Assembly: GCF_017945865.1 (NCBI RefSeq)
Contig: NZ_CP072829.1
Span: 930,001-994,000, forward strand
DNA from: Xiamenia xianingshaonis
Lineage (GTDB): Bacteria > Actinomycetota > Coriobacteriia > Coriobacteriales > Eggerthellaceae
Direction: 5' to 3'
Length of the DNA: 64,000 nucleotides
Positions 48,220-58,100 of this stretch are shown here, one piece after another (the stretch's first letter is position 1; the number at the start of each line of letters is the position of its first letter). The notes beneath the pieces were generated by a model, which searched no databases, was not told the DNA's origin, and saw only the letters and a list, made by a program, of their open reading frames with translations. Position numbers and translations under genes: made by a program.

Positions 48220-50469
48220 CTATCCGAGCCAAACGCCGGAGGGGGAGAAGTACTCGACGCTGCCGTCCACGACGCGCCGGCCTGTGGCCATGGCGCCCGA
48301 TCCGTCAAGCCAGTACCACGCGCCGCCGTCCTTCAGCCAGCCCGTCTTCATGGCGCCGGAGCTGTCGAGCCAATACCACTTTCCGCCGACGCTCGCCCAA
48401 CCCGTGCGCATGGCGCCCGAGCCGTCCAGGTAATACCATTTTCCGCCGTCCTTCAGCCAGCCGGTCTGCATGGCGCCTGATGAATTCGCATAATACCACG
48501 TTCCACTGACACGGAACCATCCGGTCGCCATCGCGCCGCTCGACGGCTTCAGCCAGTACCACACGCCGCCCTTTTTCAGCCAGCCGGTGTCCATCGCGCC
48601 GCTCGATCCCAGGTGGTACCAGGTGTTGCCGTCCTTGAGCCAGCCCGTGGCCATCGCGCCGTTCGACGGCGCCAGCCAGTACCACGCGCCGCCGTCGAGG
48701 ATCCAGCCGGTCTGCATGACGCCGGCGCTGTCGAAGAAATACCACTTGTTGTCGATGAGCTGCCAGCCGAGGGCCGCATACGCCGTGACGGGGTCGTAGT
48801 AGCGCCGAAGGCCGTCGTCGTTCACCCAGCCCGTAACCATGGCGCCCGACTCGTCGAAAAGGTAGCGCGTGCCGCTGATCGTCTGCCAGCCGGTGAGCTT
48901 GTCGCCGGCCTTGTCGAGCCGATACCACGTGCCGCTGTCGCAGACCCAGGCGTTGCGCGAGGGCTTCGCTGCGTTCTCGAACCAATACGTCTTGCTATCG
49001 GCTTCATGCCAGCCGAACAGCGGGTAGGGCCGTCCGTTCAGCGTTGAGAACGCATAGGGCGTCTTGTCATAGGCATCCAGGTAGGGCATGCCGTCCTCGA
49101 CGTTGACTGTGATGGCTCCCTCCGGCGCAAATTCCGCGATCATCGCTGGGTAGCCATGCTTCGCTGCGGGGTAGGCTCCGTACACCTGGGTGTCGAAGAT
49201 GCGCAGGATCTGGTCGGTCTCGGTCGAAATTCTGGCTTCGGGGCCGGTGAGGAAGGCGTAGCGCGGCTCGATGGCCGCTATGAGGGCCGGCGTGTTCGAT
49301 CCGGCGTAGCCGTGGTGGGCGAGCTTGATCACGTCGACGCGCCCCAACTTCTGCGCCAGCCGCTGCTCGTCGCCGTCGTTGTCGGTGATGTCGCCGGCCA
49401 GAAACGCATGGCTGTCAAACGCGCGGGCCGACACGCCCCAGCAAAAGTCGTTGCAGTCGTTCGCGCCGAGCGTCTTGTACGAAACGTCTTCGAAGTTGAC
49501 GATCTCGATGTCGAAGGCGCCGAGCGAAAACGTCGGCCGCCCGGTATGGGGCGGAAACACCGGCTCCTCGGGGTCGGGGACGTCAGGCCCGTCTCCCGTT
49601 CCGGTCCCGGGCGTCTCGTCGCCCTCGTCCGCTTCGCCTTCGGAATCGCTCGGATCGGTCTGGTCGTCCGGATCGGTCGCGTCCTCAGAATCGCTCGGAT
49701 CGGCAGGGTCGTCCTGATTTTCGGGGTTGGCAGGATCGCTCGGGTCGTTGGGACTGGCCGGATCGTCCGGGTTGTCGGGGTCGCTTGGATCGTCGGGGTT
49801 TTCCGGGTCGTCCGGATCGGTCGGCTCGTCGTACTCGTGCGGTACGAGAGGGGCCGTCGCATCCAGGTTGAGGATGACGGGAATGTCCAGCTCGTCGGCG
49901 GCTGCAAGCATCTGGTCGTAGACGTACTGGTTGTCCCACAGCCGGTCTGGGTTCAAAATGTAGCCGTCGGAATACTCGGGCACGTAGACCCGGGTCGGCT
50001 TGAACGCGCGGATGATCTCGTCGGCCGACCCGATGTGGTCGCTGTGGGGGTGCGTTCCCAGGTAGAACTCGAGGTTCGTCTCGTTGACGCCGAGCCCTTC
50101 CAGATACGCGATCACCTCGGCTTCGCGTCCGTTGCCATGGACGATGCCGGGGCGGTCAGGATAGCGCGGGTCGCTGCCGTCGGGGCGGTCGTTGTCTTCG
50201 CCCGAGTCGACGATGCCGAAGCGCCCCTGGCTTTCCAACACGATGCAATCGGTGTACTCGAAAGGCAGCACGTGGATGCGCGTCGGGCCGTCGTCCGTGC
50301 TGGTAGGGGGGTTGTCGGCGAAGGCGGGGGCATGCGGGGCGAGTGCCAGGCAAACGGCCAGGGCGAAGGCCGAGGCAAGCGGCGCGAAACGAGAAACGAG
50401 GCAAGACGGCCGCAAAGCGCGATGCGCGGTCAAAGCGCCCGAAAACGGCGCATGGTGCCCAAAGAGCAT
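48220..50469 (-). CDS. Secreted MBL-fold protein with choline-binding repeats and an acidic insert
   Basis: A 749-residue exported protein. The signal peptide ends near APAFADN. A metallo-beta-lactamase domain follows, with the HxHxDH motif THPHSDHIG (139-147) and KLAHHGYAGSN downstream, the ComEC/Rec2-like branch of MBL proteins. About 85 Asp/Pro/Glu-rich residues (about 213-296, such as DPDDPENPDDPSDP) interrupt the MBL fold. The end (about 500-749) is about ten WYY-type wall-binding repeats, such as GWLKDGGKWYYLDGSGAM. The start ATG has GAAGGGA upstream. It is divergent from the autolysin gene. Enzymatic substrate unknown. Confidence 0.85.
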   Translation of the reverse strand: MLFGHHAPFSGALTAHRALRPSCLVSRFAPLASAFALAVCLALAPHAPAFADNPPTSTDDGPTRIHVLPFEYTDCIVLESQGRFGIVDSGEDNDRPDGSDPRYPDRPGIVHGNGREAEVIAYLEGLGVNETNLEFYLGTHPHSDHIGSADEIIRAFKPTRVYVPEYSDGYILNPDRLWDNQYVYDQMLAAADELDIPVILNLDATAPLVPHEYDEPTDPDDPENPDDPSDPDNPDDPASPNDPSDPANPENQDDPADPSDSEDATDPDDQTDPSDSEGEADEGDETPGTGTGDGPDVPDPEEPVFPPHTGRPTFSLGAFDIEIVNFEDVSYKTLGANDCNDFCWGVSARAFDSHAFLAGDITDNDGDEQRLAQKLGRVDVIKLAHHGYAGSNTPALIAAIEPRYAFLTGPEARISTETDQILRIFDTQVYGAYPAAKHGYPAMIAEFAPEGAITVNVEDGMPYLDAYDKTPYAFSTLNGRPYPLFGWHEADSKTYWFENAAKPSRNAWVCDSGTWYRLDKAGDKLTGWQTISGTRYLFDESGAMVTGWVNDDGLRRYYDPVTAYAALGWQLIDNKWYFFDSAGVMQTGWILDGGAWYWLAPSNGAMATGWLKDGNTWYHLGSSGAMDTGWLKKGGVWYWLKPSSGAMATGWFRVSGTWYYANSSGAMQTGWLKDGGKWYYLDGSGAMRTGWASVGGKWYWLDSSGAMKTGWLKDGGAWYWLDGSGAMATGRRVVDGSVEYFSPSGVWLG

Positions 50470-50631
50470 GCGATCCCTTCTTTCTATACGGTGTGTGTCG
50501 GAAGCGTTTAGTATATGGGATTGCTGCGATGCCATGTGGCGATTGTCGTTTGACAGCTGGTATACTTCTTGAGAATTTCGTATTTGCATCGATGCCGAAC
50601 CGACCGGGTTCGCTTGTCACGGAGGTCACGC

Positions 50632-53600
50632 ATGTCTCTTCGCGCAAAGCTTTCACGGGCGCTGCTCGCGCTCATAGTCGCCTGTTCCCTGTGCCCCCTT
50701 CCCGCCTATGCCGACGATGCCGACACGTCGGCATCGTCGTCTTTGCCGGCTGAAATTACTGCGCCGGAAGAGCGCGATGCCAAAGCCGAAGTCGACGCTT
50801 CGGTTCCGTCGGCTGACGAGGGCGTTCCGGACGAAGCTGTGGCCGTCACAGCAGCCGCAGCGCCTGACGAGGGCGCTGCAAGCGACGAAGGCACCGACGC
50901 AGCGCCGCAGGCGGCCGAGGAAGCGGACGACCAGGCAGAAGGAGCTGACGCCGAAGAGCCTGCCACTTCGGAATCCGTCGGCTTCGTCTACTTCGATCTG
51001 GAGGCTCCCGCCGTCGGCCAGACGCAGACGGTCGTCGTCGCCACCGACGACGAGGCCGACGTGCTTGCAACGGGCACGCTGGAACTCGTCTCTCCGTCGG
51101 GCGAGCGCATCGAGGCCGCATCCGTCGGCGCGGACGGCAATGCGCTCGCCTTCGAGGTTGCCGTCGAAGAGGCCGGCGACTACGTGCTGAAGACGGCGCA
51201 GGTCGAAACCGCGTCGGGCGACGCCCGCACGCTTTCGCTTGCCGCCGACGGGCAGCCGTGCTCGTTCGGGGCGGTCGAGCCTCAGGCCGGTATCGAGGCC
51301 CTTGCTCAGGTCGACGGCGCCGAAAACATGGACGTGTCGGTGTATGCGCTCGACGAAGACGGCGAGCTGGCTCCTGCGGCGTCGCTCGAGCAGACGGCGG
51401 CCGAGGTGGCCGGCGAGGTCGCGCGGGTTTCGGCCCGCAGCGCCCGCGCCCGCAACGACGAGTTCGTCGTCGCGCTCGACGCGGGGCACGGCGGCAACGA
51501 CGGCGGCGCCAGCGCCTACGGCTTGAAGGAGTCCGACGTCACCTGGGGCATCACGACGTATTGCAAGCAGTATCTGGAGGCCCACTCGAAGGCCCGCGTC
51601 GTTTTGGTCCGCGGCAAAAACGAAAACCCTGGCTTGTCCGAGCGCGTGCAGCGGGCCGTCAACCAGGGTGCCGACGTGTTCGTGAGCCTGCACATCAATT
51701 CGGCCGCCGCCACGTCGGCCCAGGGCGCTGAAGTGTGGTATCCCAACAGCAGCTCGTACCGCTACGACCTGCATGTCGAGGGCAACAAGCTGGCGTCGAG
51801 CATCCAGCAGCGGCTGGTGGCGCTTGGCCTGAAAGACCGCGGCGTGAAGGTGAAAAACGCCACGGGCAACTGGTATTACCCTGACGGGTCGCTGCAGGAC
51901 TACTACACGGTCATCCAGCGCTCGCGCGAGGCCGGCATCGTCGGCATCATCGTCGAGCACGCCTTCATTTCCAACAAGGCGGAAAACGCCAAGCTCGCCA
52001 CGGCGTCGTTCCAAAAGCAGCTCGGCTACGCCGACGCCCAGGGCATCATCGCTGCCTACGGCATCGGCGGCTCTGGCTCCGGTTCCGGTTCCGGTTCCGG
52101 AGGCGGCAATTCGGTTCCGGATATGTCGGCGCCTTCGCCGTGGGTGCAGGAAAACGGCCGTTGGAAGCTGAAGGACCCCGGCGGCGCGTTCGTGAAAAGC
52201 CAGTGGCAGAGAGTCGACGGGAAGTGGTACTACTTTGACGCCAACGGCTACGCCCTGACCGGCTTTCAGACGGTGGAGGGCTCGCGCTACTACTTCGATT
52301 CCAACGGCGTCATGCACACCGGCTGGTTCACCGTCGGCAAGACCTGGCACTACGCCAACCCGTCCGGCGCTCTGGTCACCGGCTGGGCCACCATTGGCGG
52401 CGCGCGCTACTACCTGAAGGGCGGCAACGGCGACATGGTGTCCGGCGTGCAGAAGATCGACGGCACGTGGCGCGTGTTCCAGCCGTCCGGCGCCCTGGTC
52501 ACCGGCAAAGGCTGGAAGAAGGCGGGCGGCAAGTGGTACTACTTCAACGCCTCGGGCGCGCCTGCCACGGGCTGGAAGAAGCTTTCCGGCACGTGGTACT
52601 ACCTGAATCCCACGACCGGCATCATGGCGACGGGCTGGACCCTGGTCGACGGCAAATGGTACTGGATGTACTCGTCCGGCGCCATGCGCGGCAAGGGGTG
52701 GCTGAAGCTGAAAGGGAAGTGGTACTATCTGACCTCCTCCGGCGCCATGAAGACCGGCTGGCTGAAGCTTTCCGGCACGTGGTACTACCTGTGGTCCTCT
52801 GGCGTCATGGCCAGCGGCGGCTGGGGCAAAGTGGGCAACGAGACGTACTGGTTTGCCGGTTCCGGCGCCATGCGCACCCAGGGTTGGTTCAAGCAGGGCG
52901 GCCACTGGTACTACATCACGTCAAGCGGCGCCCGCGCCACCGGCTGGAAAACCGTCGGCGGGAAGAAGTACTATTTCTGGTACGGCAACGGCTGCATGGC
53001 GACCGGCACGCCCGTCATCGGCAACGAGCGCTTCCAGTTCGACTCGTCCGGTGCCTTGGTGAAAAGCCTCGGGCGCGTGCAGACCGCCGTGACCGCGAAG
53101 CCTTCGCAGTCCTCCGCCCCCGCAAAACCCGCCGCGTCCTCTTCGGCCATCATGGGCGCCTCGCTTGCCACGGTCAACCAGATGGTGGCCGACTTCAACT
53201 CCACGGGCAAGCCCTACCCGGCCTACAAGTACGCGAAGAAAGGCGCTCCCACCATACGCGACTTCTGCACCATCCTGCTCGCCGAGGCCAAGGCCGAAGG
53301 TGTGCGCGCCGAGGTCGTGTTTTGCCAGGCCATGAAGGAGACAGGCTGGCTGCAGTTCGGCGGCTCGGTCGACGCCAACGGCAAGGTGCAGTGCAACTTC
53401 GCCGGCCTGGGTGCCACCAGCGCCACCGTCGGCGGCGCCACGTTCGCCAACGTCCGTGAAGGCCTGCGCGCGCAGGTGCAGCACCTGAAGGCCTACGCGT
53501 CGACCGCTCCGCTTAAGAACAAGTGCGTCGACCCGCGCTTCTCCCTCGTCACGCGCGGGATCGCGCCCAACCTGGAAGACCTCAACGGCCGCTGGGCCGT

Positions 53601-53661
53601 CCCCGGCGACGGCTACGGCGAGTCCATCCTGGGGATGATAGGGGTGCTGCTGAAGAAGTAG
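50632..53661 (+). CDS. Secreted N-acetylmuramoyl-L-alanine amidase with choline-binding repeats and a GH73-type domain
   Basis: A 1009-residue exported autolysin. Domains in order: signal peptide (LIVACSLCPLPAYA), an acidic low-complexity region, an Ig-like domain (about 120-240), and Amidase_3 (about 276-476). The amidase domain has zinc ligands in LDAGHGGNDGG and SLHINSAA and a catalytic Glu in VEHAFISNKAE. A GS-rich linker follows, then about 13 WYY-type wall-binding repeats (about 500-816). A C-terminal glucosaminidase (GH73-like) domain (about 840-1009) has VFCQAMKETGWLQFGG and CNFAGLGATSA. It can in principle cut both peptide and glycan bonds of peptidoglycan. ATG follows GGAGG. Confidence 0.9.
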   Translation: MSLRAKLSRALLALIVACSLCPLPAYADDADTSASSSLPAEITAPEERDAKAEVDASVPSADEGVPDEAVAVTAAAAPDEGAASDEGTDAAPQAAEEADDQAEGADAEEPATSESVGFVYFDLEAPAVGQTQTVVVATDDEADVLATGTLELVSPSGERIEAASVGADGNALAFEVAVEEAGDYVLKTAQVETASGDARTLSLAADGQPCSFGAVEPQAGIEALAQVDGAENMDVSVYALDEDGELAPAASLEQTAAEVAGEVARVSARSARARNDEFVVALDAGHGGNDGGASAYGLKESDVTWGITTYCKQYLEAHSKARVVLVRGKNENPGLSERVQRAVNQGADVFVSLHINSAAATSAQGAEVWYPNSSSYRYDLHVEGNKLASSIQQRLVALGLKDRGVKVKNATGNWYYPDGSLQDYYTVIQRSREAGIVGIIVEHAFISNKAENAKLATASFQKQLGYADAQGIIAAYGIGGSGSGSGSGSGGGNSVPDMSAPSPWVQENGRWKLKDPGGAFVKSQWQRVDGKWYYFDANGYALTGFQTVEGSRYYFDSNGVMHTGWFTVGKTWHYANPSGALVTGWATIGGARYYLKGGNGDMVSGVQKIDGTWRVFQPSGALVTGKGWKKAGGKWYYFNASGAPATGWKKLSGTWYYLNPTTGIMATGWTLVDGKWYWMYSSGAMRGKGWLKLKGKWYYLTSSGAMKTGWLKLSGTWYYLWSSGVMASGGWGKVGNETYWFAGSGAMRTQGWFKQGGHWYYITSSGARATGWKTVGGKKYYFWYGNGCMATGTPVIGNERFQFDSSGALVKSLGRVQTAVTAKPSQSSAPAKPAASSSAIMGASLATVNQMVADFNSTGKPYPAYKYAKKGAPTIRDFCTILLAEAKAEGVRAEVVFCQAMKETGWLQFGGSVDANGKVQCNFAGLGATSATVGGATFANVREGLRAQVQHLKAYASTAPLKNKCVDPRFSLVTRGIAPNLEDLNGRWAVPGDGYGESILGMIGVLLKK

Positions 53662-54058
53662 CCCGGGGTTGGCTGTTTGCGGAAGTCGTTGTTGCAGGTC
53701 GTTGGACGGCGGCTTCCGCCGCGACGGGCCCGCTGCCCCGTGGGGCCTCCAGGTGCTCGGGATTGCCGTGAAGGGGAAGGTTGCAAGCCGTTGGACGGCG
53801 CTTTCGCCGTGGCGGCTTCGCCTCGACGCGTCGTCGCGCCGAGCCAAGGTCTCAGGCCTCCTTTGGCTGGGACCAAAGCTCCGCCCCGCCGGCGCAGCCG
53901 CCTGCCGCAAGGGGTGGAGCGGTCGCGAGTATCGCCGCGGCGGAACCGCCTGCCGCGAGGGGCAGGGCGAGTCGAAAACTGGAATCTCCTTTGAAAACAG
54001 CTGTCGATCTGGGAAAACCCTGAAAGTGCAGAAGGGGCTTCGTTAGTTTCCGTTAGCA
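53662..54058. repeat. GC-rich intergenic repeat, copy A
   Basis: No gene is supported here. The block shares GTTGGCTGTTTGCGG (53669-53683), GTTGGACGGCGG and AAGGGGAAGG-TTGCAAGCCG with copy B (54700-54860). Its centre GAGCCAAGG...CCTTTGGCTGGGACC (53841-53875) is shared, inverted, with copy C (about 59720-59760). Nested inverted arms make strong hairpins. Small open frames here have no ribosome sites and their translations are compositionally skewed. Confidence 0.55.
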
Positions 54059-54076
54059 GTATGATATGATTCATAC
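54059..54076 (+). promoter_or_regulatory. Operator-like palindrome over the toxin-antitoxin promoter
   Basis: GTATGA-6 bp-TCATAC, with two overlapping TATGAT -10 boxes (54060-54065 and 54065-54070), lies 21 bases before the toxin start. A dyad over the -10 is what autoregulating TA complexes use. Binding is inferred. Confidence 0.55.
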
Positions 54077-54096
54077 CGTCAGTGGAAAGGACGGGC

Positions 54097-54357
54097 ATGA
54101 GCGCTCTATTCGTTCACCCTCGAATTCATCGAAAGCATCCCGACGTATCGGACGAAGACGTGCGGCACGTCATGCGCAGCATGATCGCCCATCAGCAGCG
54201 CGAGACGGGCGAGTGGGTGGCCGTTGGCGTGGACGGGAACAGCAGGCTCTTGGAGCTCGTGTACGCCTATGACGAGGAAGAAGAAGCGTTTCTCGTCTAT
54301 CACGGCATGACGCCGCCCTCGAGAAAGACCCTGCAAGAACTCGGATTGGAGCGATGA
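54097..54357 (+). CDS. Small BrnT/DUF4258-like toxin candidate
   Basis: An 86-residue protein: HPRIHRKHPDVSDEDVRHVM at the start and DGNSRLLELVYAYDEEEEAF in the middle. The KHPDVSDEDV helix followed by a strand-rich half resembles small RNase-type toxins of the BrnT/DUF4258 group, although that assignment is by pattern only. The ATG has GGAAAGG upstream. It is followed one base later by the antitoxin-like gene. GC and codon use look normal for the region. Confidence 0.6.
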   Translation: MSALFVHPRIHRKHPDVSDEDVRHVMRSMIAHQQRETGEWVAVGVDGNSRLLELVYAYDEEEEAFLVYHGMTPPSRKTLQELGLER

Positions 54358-54358
54358 C

Positions 54359-54634
54359 ATGGACATGCGCGACTTCATGGAAAAGCACGGGCTCACCGAC
54401 GAGGACCTTGACCGCATGGCCGAGCCCTACGAGCGCGGAGAGTGCCCCCACTCCGACGCGCCGATGTACTCGGGGTCGCATCTCGACCGCGTCGGGAAGA
54501 AGCGCGTGACGGTCGTTTACGACGCCGTGGACGTCCAGGCGGTGTCGGCGGTGGCGCGGAAGCGGGGCGTCAAGCCCTCGGTCGTCTACCGGGACGCGCT
54601 GAAGGCTTACCTGGCGGGCGCGGCCGGCGCCTGA
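54359..54634 (+). CDS. Putative ribbon-helix-helix antitoxin
   Basis: A 91-residue protein. Its C-terminal half, RVTVVYDAVDVQAVSAVARKRGVKPSVV in two blocks, fits a short strand plus two helices, the ribbon-helix-helix/MetJ-type fold of antitoxins; the N-terminal half is acidic. The start lies one base after the toxin stop. An operator-like dyad precedes the pair, supporting a self-regulated two-gene unit. Function is inferred from layout. Confidence 0.6.
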   Translation: MDMRDFMEKHGLTDEDLDRMAEPYERGECPHSDAPMYSGSHLDRVGKKRVTVVYDAVDVQAVSAVARKRGVKPSVVYRDALKAYLAGAAGA

Positions 54635-55048
54635 GCCTGTCTACCTCTGGGGCGGGAAGCGCCCGCATGGCCAAACGCCCCTGGCTGGGTCAAGTGTGCT
54701 TGGAATTGCCGCGAAGGGGAAGGCTGCAAGCCGTCGTTGTGAGTCGTTGGACGGCGGGTTCCGCTGCGAGGGCTTCGCTGGCTCGTGGGGTCTCCAGGTG
54801 TCCGGTGTTGGCTGTTTGCGGAACCCGCCTGCTGCAAGGTGGGCGTTCTCGCCGGCGGGGCTCGAAAGCGCCTGCCGCGGGGGTGGGAGCGCCCTTTCTC
54901 CAACAAACGAACACAATCGCAGCCCGGAAACCGCCTGGTGGGGGTCGTTTTGGGGACTCAGCCCCACAAAATGTTTTCCAACTGGGCCGATCTGTGGCAC
55001 AATGGGCGGCGTCCAATGTTGTGAACCCGAAATGAGAAAGGTCGATCT
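54635..55048. repeat. GC-rich intergenic repeat copy B and region upstream of the surface-protein gene
   Basis: Copy B of the repeat family lies at about 54700-54860, including GTTGGCTGTTTGCGG (54807-54821). After it comes a leader of about 190 bp holding a weak -10 (TGG-CACAAT, about 54995-55003). No gene is supported in this block. Confidence 0.5.
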
Positions 55049-55111
55049 ATGTCCAAGATCACTCCACTTTCTACGAAAACCTACGGGGGGGGGGCAAGGT
55101 TCTTAGCCTGA
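55049..55111 (+). other. Start of the surface-protein reading frame, cut off by a frameshift
   Basis: An ATG with an excellent ribosome site (AAAGG, seven-base spacing) opens a 20-codon frame ending at TGA 55109-55111. Its last normal codons run into a ten-G run. In the other frame the downstream sequence reads KVLSLILAGTLALGMTPA, a typical secretion signal that joins directly to the giant protein that follows. So this looks like the true 5' end of that gene, out of frame by one base. Confidence 0.75.
55085..55094 (+). repeat. Homopolymeric tract of ten G, candidate phase-variation switch
   Basis: Ten consecutive G lie 36 bases after the start codon at 55049. With 8 or 11 G the start and signal peptide are in frame with the giant protein; with 9 or 10 G translation stops within a few codons. 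Such tracts mutate at high rate by slipped-strand mispairing. Confidence 0.8.
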
Positions 55112-55137
55112 TCCTTGCAGGCACCCTCGCCCTCGGC

Positions 55138-58100
55138 ATGACCCCCGCCGCCGCCCTGACCCAGGCGGCGATGGACGTCACCCCCGCTTATGCGGTGGAT
55201 ACCACCGAGGACAGAGTCCTCGATGCGACGGTCGCTATTCCCGTGGATGCCGACAAGGTGGGTGATGCTACCCATGATCCCGCTGGCATGGGTTGGCAGT
55301 TGCCTACTGTTAGTGGGGCGAGTACTGATGTCTCTCTTCCGTATACGGGCGAGGACCAGAAGGATTCTCCTAAGATAACCGCCGGCGTTACCCTCGGTGA
55401 TGTTCAGTACAAGTACTACGCTACAGGTAACAACGACAAGACAACCATCAACTATACCGTTCCTCAAAGCTATTTGACGCCTACTTTCTTCACCACTACC
55501 GGTGGCAGCCCGACTTCTGTGTCCGAGGTCAAGAATGTGGGCGATTACACGGTGAAGTACCAGGTCGCCGCTCCTGATGGCGTTGCGGCTGTGCCGGGCT
55601 TCACAAGTGGCATTGCTGGTCTAAACGGCCAGCTTGAATCTGCTCCGACTAATACCCGCGCTCTGAAGATCACTGCGGCCACCGCCACAGTCGAGGTTCC
55701 GCCCACGGCCATTCTCGGCGTTGCGACGCCGGAATCCATCGCCAAGTCCGTCGTCGTCGAAGGCGTCGGGAACGACGAGCTGAAGTACGACACCGACTAC
55801 ACGGTTGCCATCAATGATGAAAACGGCAGCCCTCTGACTGGGTCTGGCGCCATCACGGAGCCTCAAACCGTCACGGTGGTTGTGGCTCTCAAGCCGGGCT
55901 CAGCTCTTGCAGGGAACTACGTCCTTCCCGCCAGCTATCCTAACAAGGTCGCCGTCAAGGCCTCCGGCACCTACGAGGCGAGCTTCGTCAACGACAAGAC
56001 CAACAATCCGACTCTCGAGGCAACCAGCGGCGGCAAGTCCGCGACCGTCGCCTGGGATAGCAGGGCGAATAATATAGATGATGCCGTGGAGAAAGGCCTC
56101 ACGGTCATGTCCGGCAAGACGAAGCTGGACTACGTAGTGAACAATCCGGCCAGTAGCGCCTACAAGATCGCCTACACCAACGCTGCGGGCGAGCCCATGT
56201 TGGAGGCCGACGGCGTCACGCCGGACACGCCTTCGCTTCCCGGCAACTACGGCGTGGCCGTGACCGTCAACGGCGAGTCGAAGCCGTTCGCCACGCTTGG
56301 CCTGAAGGTGGTCGCCGACCTCGGAAAAGACGTCAGCTACAAGGTGGGAGGCTATGATACCGCCACCGAAACGGTTCGCCTGCTCTGGGACAAAGACCTG
56401 GCCGACGATCCGGCGGCGCGCGACGCTTACGTCGTTGAGCAGATCAAGGAAGGCTTCTCGGCCGCTCTCAAAAATAGTCCCACCAACACTCCCGTCAGCG
56501 TCGACGACCTGCTGTTCGAGGTGACCACTACGGTCAATTCCCCGAACGGCGGCACCGGCGTCGTGACGGTGAAGCCGGCCAGCCCGTCGGGCCTGTACGT
56601 CGGCAACTGCGCCATCAAGTACGGCTACGGCGACGTCATGCCGGCGTTCGGCCTGAAAAAGGCCTCCGAGCCTTACAACGACACTGTCGGATATACGGTG
56701 AACGAGCTGGTCAAGGTGCCTGTCGTGCAGGGGTCTGACGGCAAGCCTGGCGACTTCAGCGATTACTCCGTCATCGCCAAATATGTGAACGCCGATGGCA
56801 AGACCGTCACCGTTGAGGGTGCGAACAAGATCACCAATGTGGGCGACTACCAGATCGTCGTGAGCGGTACGGGCACCTATGCCGGGTCCCAGGCGTTCGA
56901 CTTCAAGATCGACCCGCGCCCCATTACCAAGGGCGAAGTGAGCTGGTTCGGGAACGAGTCGGGCGTGGAATACGACTCGAAAGACAAGGTCTGGTACCTC
57001 ACCTACAAGGGCACCGCTCTCGAGCCGGCGCCCAAGGTGTCCGTGATGCTGACCGATAAATCCAACGTCGACCTGGTCGACAAGGCGAGCCGCACCGAGG
57101 AACAGGTCGAAGCCGATGCTCCTTGGGACTACGAGGTTTCCTGGTCCAACAACACCAACGTCGGCACCGCCACGGCGACGGTGACGTTCTCCGGCAACTA
57201 CTCCGGCACGGTCGAGCTGCCCTTTGAGATCGTCGGCTCGAGCCTGAACGACCTGAAGGCCACGGCGACCGCCCAGAGCCAGCTGGCCGAAGGCTTCCCG
57301 GCTAACCCGACGGGCGAAGATGTTCTGAACCCGGTCGTCTCGTACAGCACGGTCGTCAACGGCAAGAAGAAGACTATCGAGCTCGATCCCGAGGACTACG
57401 TCATCAAGAGCGTGACCAAAGGCGTGACCGGGGCCGACGGCGTGACCTCCTACACGTTTGTGGTCGAGGGCCAGGGCAACTACTCCGGCACCATCGAGGG
57501 CGCGTTCAACACGGTTCCGAAAGCCAAGGACATCTCCACGCTGTGGACGGTCGACGTGGCCGCTGGTAACTACTTCTACCAGATGGGCGAGCCGGTCGAG
57601 GCCGGCGTGGTCGTGAAGACCAAGCCTGCCACGAGTTCTGCCACCGGCTCGCCGGTCTCCCAGACCGCTCCCGGCCAGAAGACCCCGAACTACCGCGTGA
57701 CCTACAAGGACAACGTCGACGCCGGTACGGCGACGGTCATCGTCTCGGGCGACGGGCAGTATGCCGGCTCCATCGAGAAGACCTTCGAGATCGCGCCTTT
57801 GCAGATCTCGCAGGAATCCGCCGCTAACGTCGACCTGTCGCAGGAGTCTTTCGTCTACGCCCCCGGCATTGAGGCCAAGCCCGAGGTGGTCATGGGCACC
57901 TCGGAGATCACGCCTGTGAACGAAGGCTACGACGGCGGCGCCGTCAAGCTGAAGGAGATCGTCGATGATATCGCGGTCACCTACGCGAACAACACCGCTG
58001 CTGGCACCGCCCAGGCGATCATCTCCGGCAAAGAGGGCGGCAACGTCTCCGGCTCCTACGCGGTCGACTTCGAGATCGCCCAGGCCGACATCGCCGACGC

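Noticed and set aside
52066-52104. Hexanucleotide repeats (GGTTCC) as a second phase-variation switch
   Set aside because: The units are multiples of three and only change a Gly/Ser linker length in the autolysin, so no frame switching follows.
54442-55035. 197-codon open frame overlapping the antitoxin and repeat B
   Set aside because: No ribosome site, skewed composition and overlap with a better-supported gene and a repeat.
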